The notes under the pieces were generated by a model, which saw only the letters and a program-made list of their open reading frames with translations, made no database searches and was not told the origin of the DNA. The translations under genes were made by a program, and so were the position numbers. A stretch of DNA of 64,000 bases, taken from contig NW_019774425.1 of NCBI RefSeq assembly GCF_001039355.2, positions 134,543 through 198,542 on the forward strand, in the 5' to 3' direction. This DNA comes from Lingula anatina. Taxonomy: Eukaryota > Brachiopoda > Lingulata > Lingulida > Lingulidae. Below, piece by piece: positions 1 to 12,946 of the stretch (position 1 is the first letter of the stretch; every line of letters starts with the position of its first letter).

Positions 1-3000
1 ACAGTACAGTACAATACAATACAATACAATACAATATGGCTGTCTTCCAAACAGTATTTAGATCTCATATTTTAATCTCATCTAGTTCAAAAATATTTTT
101 TTCAAATCAAAATACCATATTAATACTAAAGGATCCTGTTAAGTTGAGGCAATGAGCTAAGACACCTTACAAGTTATATCCTTATAATTGGTAGTTTATT
201 TTGAACAAACAAGTTCTCTAAATTGTATTAGCCTATGTGTTTTTAAGTATCCGGTTGAATCTTTTGGTGAGGTGTTTAGAGGCACTTAGTCTTCTCTGTA
301 GCAAACAAGCTTAAAGGGCAAGCAGAGGATGAAATCTTCCACATATCACTACCACCATGGATGGTTTATTGGATGTTCTGTCAAACACAAAAGATCTTTA
401 CTGTGAAGCTCTTTCTTCATTGGTGAATTTTGTGGTCAAATTAGAAACATTTAGCAATAATAATAATATCGTGTAAAATTAATTTTAGGCCTGTAGCCAG
501 CAATTTCAAAAGGGGGGTTCTTTTTTTCTGAAAAAGTGGACCTTTTACCATGACACTTTTGTGTACCTAGATAAGATTTTATCCAGAGGGGACCCCCCCA
601 CCCCCACATTTTATTGGTGTCCCTAGAGGTCCATTTCAATCCAACCTTTATGTAGTCTGGCCATCAGAAGAACATTTCTATTCTTTGGTTTCAGTTACTC
701 TAACTATACATAAGCATTCAATGACATAAAGCCTTACAACTAATTATGTATATAAATTATAAAAGTTAAAAAAGGCAGCTTTGGGTGGAGCTGCCTTAAT
801 GGTCAGAAGACATCAATTACAAAATTGTCTCTCACCTGGGGGAAATTCCACACAGGAAGTTTAATCTTTTGTGTCCAGGTGTTAAGAGACAAATGTTAAA
901 TGACAAATGACATTAGGGCCATTAACTTAGTAGTAGAAAGTCCAGTTCTTTACACGTGTGAAAGGACAGATTAAGAAAGATGTAAGAATTAATTGATATC
1001 CTGTGTACAAGTGGATGATAGCCGCCTTCATCCTACTGGAGTGTAGGACTGTTGAAATTCTAGCGAAAAATGTTTAAAACGTGTAGGTGAACAATTCTGA
1101 CATTTGTGCAGTTCAATAGCCAGCGACAATGACATTAACAATGCAGTGATAGAATGAAAAGTGACTCATGTTGACTGCTGGTGTACAGACACTAATGATA
1201 TTGAACAAGAATGAGATCAGCTCCCTTCTGTCTCTTTTATTTTTTCAAGTGGCAAAAACAATGTACAAAAAGACCCATTTTGAAAAGGTGATAACCTGGT
1301 GCAAGGTTTGTGACCAGATAATGTTCAAAAATCCAAGGAATTGACTCATATTCAGGTAAGAAAACTGCCAAAGTTTTTGTTTTGATTTTCAAGAATTTAG
1401 CTGATTCAAAATATTAATCACAGGATTATGCAAATTGTGCAGTTTATGTAAGTTGTTGAATTTTGACGCAAATAAAAGTGGGAATGAAGGAAACGTAGGA
1501 AAATAATAATTAAAATATTCAGTGCATTTTGTTTTGACACCAGGAACTACCAATTAAAAAAAGCAGGTGATAAATTTGTGATCAAATTTTCATTAGATTT
1601 CCCTTTGTTGTACATTGCTGTGCGTAATCTCACTTTAAACACAGGATGGCAAATATGAATGATGTCTGAATGCCCTTGTTGCCTGAATCTGAGTATAAAC
1701 GCCAGGCAAATCCTAGTTGGATAAAAACTAATGATATGTAAGGAGTTTGTTTGAAAAGACCCAATGAAGCCCACATTGATCCCTTAGTCCAAGTTTGATG
1801 TGGTATTGGTTCAGTGGAATGGGGCAACACACCCTTTGTGTTCTACCTTCAGTGTTGACTCAAATGACGCGAGGTAACTATCAAAAGAATACCTACACAC
1901 ACAATTAGTCTTACTCAGCTTTGACCGTAATTTTACCTGTTGGCAAGTTCTGGGTAGAAGAGTAGGAGACATGGGATTCAGAGGGAGACATGTACACAGT
2001 GTGTGCCTCACTGCTTTAATAAAATGACTACTGACAAAGGTGTGGAAAATAGTGAGTATATAAATAGGTTGTGAGTAAAGATAAATATTTTTCAGTCAGG
2101 GTCAGGGAAACAGAGTATACACACATGGAGAGAGAGGGAGACCAAATTTAGAGAAAAGGCCATTTGTTGTAAACTTTGTTTTGATTGAAATATGGAAACC
2201 ATGAGAATATTGAGGCACTGGGAAAAATTTTGATACAGTGATCAAGACTGAGATCAACTGTAAGACTATGTCCAGTAAAAAGATCACTTGGAAAAACCTT
2301 AAACAGTCTCCAAAATATCTAGGTAGAGAGGAGAGGACACATTCATTGGTAAGAATGATGACTGGAGTTTGAAGAACGAGGTACCTGTAAAGCTTCCTGT
2401 TTATAAATGGCACAGGTGTAGGTCTACAGAGTGTGAGTCCTGGAAGATGTGATTGTATAGGGGCCGGGGGAAATGAAAAATTGCGGAAATGGGTCTTGTT
2501 TTTATGTGTTAAGGAGCTGTTTTAGTTCACTGGTTATGTGGGATTTAACGTCATCCAATAGATCATTAAGGCGCCCATGCCCACTTCCCTGCATTGGGAA
2601 TGCTGGACTGCTTAGAGGGAGCTTTACCAAAAGACAAACTTTTTAAGTCCAAGCATTGGCTGGAAATACACTTTTAAGTAGCATATTAGAAATTATTTTT
2701 AATTTTCAGTATTTACTCTTGTATAACCATTATGTTAACCAGATGATGAGATATTATGAGTTTGCAAGTACAATGGAAATTAAGCAATAGCGATTTTTAT
2801 GTCAATAATCTACTAATTCCAATACGGGGATGTGTTACAAACCATTTCACATGCTTATGATTCAGAAGATGAAATTACTGATGATTTATTAGATACAAAT
2901 AACAAAAGCATCAGCCCAATAATTGGGTAAAGTATTGCGTCCTCATGCTTTTTGTACTAGTATGATGCATTTGTGTTTATGAAATCACAGGAAGAGGCAA

Positions 3001-4207
3001 TTGACGTTTGTATATCCAACATGTTTTCTTTTTCTTGGAAGATATTATAGATACCCTGATAAAATTATCATTCCCATCGGCATAAATAGTTATGTAATGA
3101 TTCATGCACACACACACGCATTAAAAAAACAGGGTGTGAGAAACAACTCTCTAATTGTTATAAAGCAAACAATGGTTGGCATAGCTTTTTAAAATTCCAT
3201 GGTGCAGTGATTGTACTGTACAGCATTATCACTCAATAAATTATAGAAAAAAATTATCAGGAAATGAATATTTGATAATAAGTAATATTCCCATAGATAA
3301 AACAATTTTATTGTCATTCAACTGGTACAATTAGGCTTTCTATAGTGAAAAATGAGGCTTGACACAAAATTTACTTTTCCTAGAATGTAACATGTGTACC
3401 AGCTGGTGTGTTAGGGCAGAGAGATGAAGATTGAATGGTCAGGCACCAGTGCTGGTCAAAAAGATGTGGTCATTTTTCATTGGTGTTCTCAGTTGCACTC
3501 TCTGGTGTGCTTCACTAGTTGCTTGCTTTCAAATGAAAAAACAATTCAAAACAGGAGAAGCCAGAATTGCCGTTTCTTAATTTTCATTAAAGATGATGAT
3601 TGATTTAAAATACTGTGAAACTGAACTCCCTTGTTTCTCATCCATTACATGTATAAAATAGCCAGACCAATCACAAAAATTAGTAGACATATTGATTTCT
3701 AATTACTCTTGCTTTTGTCTAATTATTCATTGAATTGGGGATTTAAAATTACTTCAGATTTCTTGGAATTTTTTGCTGTTCTGGCTTGGACCTCAAAATC
3801 TGGGGTATAATATAATTTTGGTCTTTCCTAGAAAGTGCTAGCGCTGCAGATGAAACTCGCTATTTCCTTCTGGTAACTTTTGAGTAGTTCTGTCCCACAT
3901 GTGCTTTCTTTAGCATTGACAACATGATTAAGATTTGGCACTGCTAGTGGATTTTATATTAAAATCTTCTGACAAACACCTTTTTTATGTTATTAAAAAG
4001 GATTTTATTGATTTCCACCATTTACTAAAACGTGGCTGTTGAAACTTGTTTACTTCATTTTAAAAACTTTCAATCAATTTTTTATTTCCTCAAATTAAGC
4101 AGCATCCCTTGATTCTCAGTGTTTGGGATTTTACAAAAGAAAGTGGAAAAATATGAATATTTTGTAGCATGTGATTAAACTTTATTGAATTTCTTATTTC
4201 CTCACAG
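1..4207. other. Upstream or intronic non-coding stretch
   Basis: No convincing exon is seen on either strand. It opens with a short ACAGT/ACAAT simple repeat (about 1-38). It holds one copy of a dispersed repeat near 485-640 and scattered short open frames without splice context. Because the first recognisable exon of the plus-strand gene at 4208 begins inside the protein, this region is probably a large intron or carries upstream exons too diverged to recognise. No ankyrin-repeat coding sequence could be found here by eye. Confidence 0.5.
485..640. repeat. Dispersed repeat, copy 1
   Basis: The stretch shares blocks such as a T-rich run followed by CTGARAAAGTGGA, TTGTGTACCT, a C-rich segment and GGTGTCCCTAG with 38945-39110 and 41745-41910 (the last reads GACACCCCTAGG). 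The family is unidentified. In the EPHX1 region the repeat lies inside a segment present in unit B and absent from unit A, so it moves or is deleted as a block. Confidence 0.55.
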
Positions 4208-7200
4208 GATTATGATCGGGAATTAAGCCACTGGGAGTTCCGCCATAGGCTCTTGAAAAGAATGAAAGCTGGCTATGAGCATGCAAGTAAGTATTGTTTC
4301 CATCTACACTTTGCACAAATAAAACAAAAACCATAAATGGACATTGTCCAAAGTGGCCTTTAACAGCTCTAAAAGCTGTGTCTGCCTTTTTTGAAGCTTG
4401 AATAAAAATAAATCATTCACGTATGCAATATTTTTACTGATATTTTTACTTTAATATAGCCCATGGCTAGCTAGTAAGGTTCAGGTCTCCATGGATTATA
4501 TAAATTGAGGCTTCTGAAATGCACAATGGTTATATTAACCTTTGTATGTTTGGAATTTGATAATGTATAAAAATGAGTAACACAAGACATGCTAAATATT
4601 AGATCAGAAATACATCTTCAAGTGGTTTTCTTCTTCCATTCCATCAAGTTTGCACAGCTCTGAATACAAACAGAGGATTTACTCTGAAAAGATTGTTGAA
4701 AACTTGAGAAACCAACTGGAACTCAAAGAAATGATGTAACATGTTTTTAGGTTATATTTGTCCAAGAATCAAAACTACTCACTATCCCTGGCATAAACCA
4801 GAATGGTTAGAAAGTGAATGGCTTGCTTGTTTAGATAAAAAGTGATCAGCCGAACCTTTGGCTATAGAAAAATTTATAGCCATGAGTCATTTGGTGCAGT
4901 GGTTTCTTCAAGTAGGTTTTAATATATGGCTAGAGCTTGTCTGAGTAAACAAATCCAGAAGAAAAAACTGCAATGTATACCTATTTTTAGTTTTTAAATG
5001 TTTTGAAAAACTGAAAAACATTAGAATCCAAAAATAGATTGACCAAGACTCAAATTGAAAAGTTGTTTACAAAAATCTTTAGAGACTTAGTATTGATTGA
5101 TGTTTTTTTTTCCTTCGTCTTTAGAGAACATTTTTTCTCAGTTTTAATCAATCAGTTTTGCTGGTGCAGTTTTTGTCATATCCATTGATTTACTATTGGT
5201 TCAGCTCTAACAGCCGTTATAAGTATTAATGCAAGCTTAGTCACTCACCAGTTTACAACGGCTTCCTGGAAGTTCAGTTGGGATGTGTCAAGCCAGTAGT
5301 TAACTGACAGGCATATAAAAATAGCTTCATGAAAGAGGGAGATTGGATAGTCTTGATTACTATGAGAGCTGAAGAACAACAGCTTTATAAGACTGAAAGA
5401 CTTTGGTAGAACAGTTTTATCTCGATTATCTAGTCTAGAAGGAAGCCACTTCAACTTTATCAGTACCAGGATTAGATGTTCAAACAAATATGTTACTACA
5501 GGAATCGCTGTGTGAGCTCTGTAAACTTTCTACCAAGATTTTGATGAACATTTCTGCCTCAGATGAGGTATCGATATATGATGATGATGGTATCAACTGT
5601 CCACCTCCTTCTCCAGGGGTGCCCGATGCTCCAGCCAGTGCCAGACTCAGTGTGGCCAGTGCAGAATCCTTGACCGTTAGGTTCGATGAGCCTGACCAGC
5701 ACAATGGCGCTGTGGTCACCAGATATAAAGGTAAGGCTGCTTATTAAGTTAAAAATTTTTGTATTTGTTACTTTTTGCTTTAAGTTACAGATTTATGTTT
5801 GGAATCAGAGTTATTAGAATTAAATTGTTTGTAACAAAATTCCTGATTTTTATTGATGTAGCATCAAAGCAGATGCATCTTATTAAATACCGTTGGTCTA
5901 GGCTGAATACTATTATATTTGCATTTTATCTGAAGGGTCAATGCATAAAAAGTTGTTTTTTTTTAATTTTCAAAAGAAAAATCTAGAGACAGAATTTTTG
6001 AAACATTACTTTGGAAGAGAGATCCACAGCTTAAATATCTTTTCCAAAAGAACATTGATTTTGTGTTCTTTTGTTTTCACTTATCACTGTTAAACTTTGG
6101 TCAGCAACAAGTTTACAATTTAAATTTTTTTTCTACAGAAATATGTATTTTTGTTCATGTAAAGTAAATTTTTTTTATATGTAAACATTAAATTATAGTC
6201 AGTAGTGAGCATTGTTTTAACTTTTTCCATTCTTTTGGGGGAAAAGTGCCAAATACAAGTAATAAATCAGGTAAACATACTCGAGAACTTATTGAGTACC
6301 AAGGAGACAGATGGGAGAGTACGGATGTCCCTGACAACTTTGATATAGTGGGTTTGAACAGGGCATGGTGGCCAAAGAAGTGGAACATACAACATCTGTC
6401 ATAGGTCCATCACATATTTTATATCCTCTATCCATCACAACAAACAAATATAGTATCAAACTTTATCCAATTCGTTTTCAGTTGAGTGGAGCTGTTTTGA
6501 GACATTCAGCCCCTTGGCGGGAGAAGCAATTTTAGAAGATGTCCGCCATCTTGAGTATGACATCCCGGGCCTGACGCAAGGCAATGTGTATTATGTCCAG
6601 GTTACAGCATGGAATATCAAGGGATGGGGCCCTCCTACACCCACCAGCCCTCCATATGCTATACCTTCTAGTAAGTTATACATTCTTATCAGTTTTGGAA
6701 TCTGACCGTTTTAAAATGTCCCTAAGCTTTGTCATAAGAGATGGATTGTTACAGGCATATTGAGGTCTATTGACTACAGTTCTGAAACAAAAAATCTTAA
6801 AAGAACTGAGTTTTTGGTTTTTTTTTTTTTTTTAATATTATTTGTTTTTGCTATTTTCTATCAAACCATTAGTATTTGATGGGTGATTTTATCTCTCATT
6901 TTCTCTTTTACATACCATAGTGTTTTGGTATCATCATCTAGCTAGCAGGTATCAAAATTAGACTTCCACTTGATTTCATAAAAGCTGTAAAAATCGTCTA
7001 ATATATGTGGTATATGATAACTGAGAAATGTGACACACCTTGTTACACCTGTAGTGTATCATTAACATTTATTTACTCATCCACTTAATGTAATGAATCA
7101 GATACAACATCAGCTTTCCTGACTTAAACATACCAATACGTCACTCCACATGCTTTTGATATGATATCAGAAAAAGCCCAGCTAAGTGGTCTAAAATATT

Positions 7201-10200
7201 CATGACATGATATATGACTAAAAACATGTATTTAAGGAACCCTCAGATTTCAAGTAGTATACACCTGGCATCATCATTTCTATGTCTTCTCCCAGACTGG
7301 TTATGAGCTGAAATCACTTTGAGGTCTGTAACTGTGGGGGGCAGAGACACCTGACTGCACCTCAGACTTATAAATCCCTTAATTGTGAACTAACCTGGTA
7401 TTTAATGACGCGTTTCATTTGGGATCTGATTGCATTTAGCAAGATTCCCCTCGGAGTTGGATTGATCTACATAAAACAATAGTTTCTTTGGGAATGAACC
7501 CGTAGACTGACTGATATAACACTAATCATAAATATTATGTATGTATTTGATTAATGTTTAAGTAGTGCACACCATCATACTTGTCTCAGAAAGGCATAAA
7601 AGTATCTTGAAAAGTTGCTTCGTGTTTTGGTAAAAATTATTGAGAGTGTGATGGATGGGCACTCGTAATAAAAAAATATGCACATCAAAAAGACATCAAA
7701 TAAATAGGCAGAAATTAAAATAAACATGACATCTATTTTCCAGTGTGGATAAGATAAAGTGAGAGAGACAGCGCAGTTGAAGTAGCTATTGTTTCTTATG
7801 GCTTCCCCTTTCTGTTGAAATGCAGTTCCAGATAAACTGACAAGCTTAGAGCAGTAATGGCACTGATCTCTCCTAGTAGAAAATTGAAATTGATAGTAAA
7901 TAGTCACCACGAGGAAGAGCAACCCCAAATAATTGATTTTTCCAGTAAATCTCCCACTTAACAGATGTCCCTTCATGACAGTGAGGTTTGAATTAGAAGA
8001 GGGTTCTGGGTTTGATGTAGTAAATTATCTGTCTGTCTGGGTGCCTTATGGACATTTCCAAGAATCGCGGGTCATTGGTGCTATAATTGAGGGTGGGCTG
8101 GTCACTAGCTTGAAGGTCATCTTTGGAAAAAGCACCTTCAGGGAATTAAAGTATTAATGGGAATCATTGGAGGAAAACATAAATGAATAGTATTTCTCTT
8201 TTGTTAATCAGAAAGACACTTACACCTGTGTGTGGAAAATATATCAGGTTACACTTTAGCATGCACCACAAATCACACACACATACACACACACACACAC
8301 ACACAAAGTGCTATCTGCTGCCTCCTTTTTTCACAGAATTTAATCAAATTAAAACACCTATCTGGTCATCCATCTAAACTCAGAACATTTTCTAAGGGTC
8401 ATCACTACAGATACTTTTTTACCACCCCAACTTAAAAGAAATTGATATTGCAGTTTTTTTACAGGTATTCACCTCTCTCTGTTTATTTGTTTATTTATTT
8501 ATTTGTTTACTTTAAAATCGGAGTTATCAATAAAGTAGAAATCATTCTTCTTTAGGCTGGCGCGAGGTGAGCGGAGTGAAACCCAGAAATGAGGGCAAAC
8601 TTCAACTGCTGGATGATCTGTTCTCTCAAGTCCGTGCATCCCGACCAGCTGATGCCTCGGAAATAAAAGGTGAGGTTTCAAGACCTGCTGATTAATCTTT
8701 GAAATATGTAACGGTATTAAGTGTCTTAATATTAGTTAATTTATATAACTGCAAAAGTTATTAGTGTATATTTGTCAATAGTCTTGGAATTTGTTGATGC
8801 TCTTAAGATTGTTTTTAGTGATATTTGTTTGGTGAATTTTAAAATTGCTTGATTGATTGATTGATGGATTGATTGCTTTTATGCTTTCAGACAATCAGCC
8901 AACAGGCTCACCAAGTTATCAAAGAAAAAATACAGTGAGAAAAAGCATTAAAAACTTGTTTACCTCAGCACCTAAATTCCAGAAAAATTTAAAAAGGTAT
9001 GTATGGTTCAGCTTTGTATACGGAATTAAAGTTGACATTTAACAAACTCTTGAGATTCACGTCAATAAGTCTGTTAAATCAATTAGATGTTAAAATGAAA
9101 ACCAGCAGGAAAAATCTGAGAAGCACTGTTTGTAATGGTTGATTTTTACAGCACACTTCAGGAAAATTCATTGCTGCAGTTCTCATTTTACCTGCAGGGT
9201 AGTTAAGCAGGTCTTTAGGTCATTTCTGCATCAGGTTCTATCAGTTCCGGACCTTGAGCTGTTTTACTATCTTTTCAGGGGAGTTTATCTAGCAAGTTTA
9301 GTTTATAATGAAGACAAAATTTTAGTCACAAATGAAGATCATTTACCAATTGTGGAGGTGGACGAGAACTTCTCCAGTGCCAGCCTTCACTCTGACTTTC
9401 ACTGGATGATGAAGGTACATGAATCGCTAGTTTTTTTTTTTTTTTTTCAAAAGTTTTTTCCCCTATTTTGTTATCAGAGATGGGAGTCAGTTTAGTACAT
9501 TTTAGTGATTTATCTGTTTTTTTTCTCCTAAAAACAATTCGAAGAATTTTAACAGACGTAAAGACAGGCACAGATATGTCTTTCTCAGTATTTAATCCAG
9601 AGGAAATTGAATTAGGAAGAGAAAATTGAGGTGGACATGAGACCACCTACCTAAAGTAATTTGAAAATTAAATAAATATGTGTCACTTTCAGATTGCATG
9701 CACATGGGAAGATGTGAAGTCTCTTCGTCAAGACATAGAAAAAATCTCCAGTTCGTCTTTGGTCCATTTCCGTAGCAAGTTGTTGCAGGCTGCGGCACAG
9801 TTGCAGGTAGGTGGAAATAATTAGATAAATGTCCCTACACCCATTAAGATTGTATCACTGTTAACATATAGCTGCTGCTATCAATCAAAAGTTGGAGGGC
9901 CACCAAAACAGTGTCATAACCAATCATTTCAAGCAGGAAGACCCGCTCCTAGTTGGCAAATGAAGATAAGTTCTTTTACCAACGAGGAGATTTATTAGAC
10001 TTACAGAAAAGAAAAATTACTTGGACCTGCCAAACATCTCAAGCGTCAAGGTGAGAGTAATTACCTTTTCAAGGTAGGGAACTTTTCACTTAACATTGCC
10101 TCAGACACATCTTTTCAATCATCTTTTTTTTTTTTCATTCTCTCAGACTGCTTTAGGAATCCAGGACCTGGGCCAGTTTTTCTATAAGCCTATCAAGGAC

Positions 10201-10484
10201 AGCAATGGCAGTATAGTCCTGATGACTGTGAATAATATTCGAGAACCAAAACAAGTGAACAGTGCCGCCATGAAGTGGATGCCGTTCAGTAAGGTGCACA
10301 AGAGGATGTCGGTCAGTGATGCAGGCCTGGTGTGTCCAGAACTTCTGATGACCATGGTCAATGTGAGTACTTTTATTTTAATACATGCATTTCTGTTAAA
10401 AATTCTTGGTGGTTTTCATTAGTTTTTTCAACATAAATTTCAAAAATCATGTAATTATCAAAATGTTTCAGGTCATTTTTTCCC

Positions 10485-10515
<31 letters not shown>

Positions 10516-12946
10516 TTGTTATTTTTTATCACTTAAAAAGTTTCCATATCAAAAATATTTCAATTAACTTGGGTATTAATTGCATACTTATATCTATATT
10601 TCTTTCACGAAACTACCTAGCTGATTTTGTATTTTATTATTTTTGTCAACTTTTATTATAAAAACAAAAAAGAAACTAACCATACAAATTCCTGTGTCTC
10701 TCATAAGATGATGTTCTTTATCTCAGGAAATGATCCTGTATCACCAGCTGAGCACCATGGTTCTTCCCAAGGGTCTCTATCTGGGCTACCTCAAGTTAAA
10801 AAGCACAGTTGATCTCATCAGAATGCTGGTGGCAGAGAAGTCTCCCAATGTCCTGCCTTACACCAAGATCAGGAACTGTCCAAATGTGTCCAAGTGAGTG
10901 AAAAAAATAAAAAATTTACTTGAGAGAAAATATTATTTTACTGGAAAAAAGACAGACTTTGAAATAATATTTTTAGAGTTTATATGGAGAGTTTTTGAAT
11001 TGTTTTACAGGATTGGGCATATAATTGTTTTCAACCGTTTGGTAAGAAGATATATTTATTTTAGTATGTTTTTATTTCGGGGGGATCTCTATAAATGTGA
11101 TTTTTTAAAAGTTAATTAAATTGAATAAGGAGTTGATGAACTGTAAAACAGGTGTGCAGTTTTGTTGTTAATCATATTCTTTAATCCCATTCTCCTTCTT
11201 ACTGCAGAGAAGAATGGGAGTGGCTTCAGAGCTTGGGAGTAAATGAGGCCAAGTCTGACCCCACCCAAGCCCAGCAAGACTTCTGTGGACAGCTGGTAGA
11301 ATCAACGAAAAGACTTTTAGAAACACTAGGTGTCAGTGATGATGAAGCGGTGACACACAGACTGTTTGAGATGGAGGTGATTGAGTTTAGTCCTGACGTG
11401 TGTTTCATCCTGCTGTTACCCCCAGTGGAGGCAGTGTGCAGTGTACCAGGGCACAACGATGAAATGACAGATAAGACCGATTTCCTGGCTCTACCAGTGC
11501 AAGTGTTTGAAATGAGTAAGTCGTACTTTCTTCTTTTGACTAGACTCCCATCTCAATCTGTATGTTTCTGACAACATTAATTTTTCCTGACATTTATTGC
11601 TGGCATTTTTTTTTCTTTTGCTGGATCAGCATCAAGTGCAAGACATTCATTAAGGGAAAGAAGTTTCAAAATGAATCAAGCTTGCAAGAATAAGAAGGCC
11701 CAATTTATGGCCCTTGTGTAAATTCAATAAGGGTAACCCAGGAATTAAAAATTAAAACTGCAAACAAAGAATTTGTGAAATGTTTTCATGTAAAGACACA
11801 ACGACAAGATGTTGATTTTTTCTTTCCAGTACACATGTGTAGCTACCAGTATGAGTTTATAAGCCGATACTCCAGGCTGTCTTCCATACTAGAAATGGAC
11901 ACATGCTTGGCACAACAAGCTCAGAGAGAGGTGAGCCACAGTAGCACTGTGTATTTGAAATAGCCACTTTTTATGGAGTTTGTCTAGCAGCCGAATCAGT
12001 GATAAGTTTTTGAAAAAATCATTGGTCATTTTAATTTAGCCAAAGTGAATTATCTTTTGCATTTGAGATACTAGTAATTTTTCCATGCAAACCTAAGTAG
12101 GCCTAGCAGTTTAGCCTTAGATTCACAACATTTAGTGGGTCTTAGTACTAAATTTAAAAATAAATTTCCAAATGCATTATTGTATTCATACCACAAATCT
12201 TTTCTTTTTTTAATCAGGCGTTTTCCTCTGAAGAGCTAGCTGTTGCCAAAGAAAGAATTGAGCAGTTGACAAAATTCCAGCAAATCCTTGATGAAGCATG
12301 GAAAAGTATGAGATGGACCATGGAAGTGATAACGTATGCCAGGGACAGAGGGGTGCGAGGAGGGGTACCTCTAGGGGTGTTATACGCACCCCCACCCTCC
12401 CCAAATGACTCCCCATTGCCAAACAGAAAAGATGTCGAATCTACTAGTAGTGATGCTGGTTACCATAGTGATAAGGGGTCCAGTACAGACCTGCACAGCA
12501 GTGAGACAGCAACAGTGCCCTCTACTGGCCAGCAGCAGGGAGATGTAGACATGGGGTGTGATGACTTACAGCTACTTATTAACACACAGAACAATAACAA
12601 ACCAGGAATATTACGTGTCTACACAGCCTATGACACAGGACTTGCAGATGGCACAAGTGTCAAGTTGCATGTAACACCTAAAACTTCATCTAGGGAAGTT
12701 ATTAATTTGGTGGTTCAACAACTGAATAAGGCAGTAAAAACTAAGGGCCTGCAAGGGCCATATTATGCAGAAGACCAGTTGGAAGAGTTTTGCCTTGTTG
12801 CAGTGATTGGTGCTCGAGAGCGCATTCTTAGGGACGATTATCAACCATTACAGCTCCAAAATCCTTGGACAAAAGGCAGGCTGTTTGTAAGGTTAAAGAG
12901 CAATCTCTTGGCTGCCTTAGAACAAGGCACTGCAACTGCAGTTTAA
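4208..12946 (+). CDS. ANKFN1: ANKFN1/WAKE-like protein, 3' twelve exons (partial at 5' end)
   Basis: Exons with consensus splice sites: 4208-4286, 5617-5730, 6482-6670, 8556-8669, 8891-8996, 9279-9414, 9693-9806, 10147-10362, 10727-10893, 11208-11515, 11830-11930, 12218-12946. Joined they keep frame for 790 residues to a TAA. After a basic helix ending in KRMKAGYEHA comes one fibronectin type III domain (residues about 27-125). Next are long conserved regions (motifs RGVYLASLVYNE, LPIVEVDENF, DLGQFFYKP, LPKGLYLGYLKL), and a Ras-association-like fold lies near the C-terminus (about 678-774). This order matches ANKFN1/Drosophila wide awake, a cytoplasmic scaffold tied to GABA-receptor localisation, clock output and, in vertebrates, inner-ear and cell-polarity phenotypes. 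The ankyrin repeats expected upstream are not visible, so the gene is 5' incomplete. A low-complexity Ser-rich linker (S/T/D/G) sits in the last exon before the RA domain. Identification is from recalled family motifs. Confidence 0.87.
5490..5616 (+). CDS. Possible alternative first exon extension of the ANKFN1-like gene
   Basis: The frame of the FN3 exon stays open upstream of its acceptor to an ATG at 5490. This adds about 42 residues, among them ELCKLSTKILMNIS and the acidic DEVSIYDDDG. The composition looks like protein rather than intron. A TTACTACAG acceptor at 5500 would enter the same frame, but it is incompatible in phase with the 4208-4286 exon (a stop appears). The stretch therefore fits an alternative promoter or first exon better than a constitutive one. 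Transcript data would decide. Confidence 0.35.
8274..8305. repeat. (CA)n microsatellite
   Basis: Near-perfect CA dinucleotide run with one T interruption, inside the intron between the third and fourth ANKFN1-like exons seen here. Confidence 0.9.
10486..10517. repeat. (TTTA)n microsatellite
   Basis: About eight TTTA units in an intron of the ANKFN1-like gene. A similar ATTT/TTTA array occurs at about 28990-29030. Confidence 0.9.

Noticed and set aside
2829-2931. Protein-like stretch GDVLQTISHAYDSEDEITDD...
   Set aside because: Short, bounded by stops, without a good acceptor, and matching no ANKFN1 segment I know. It could be a transposon scrap but is not supportable.
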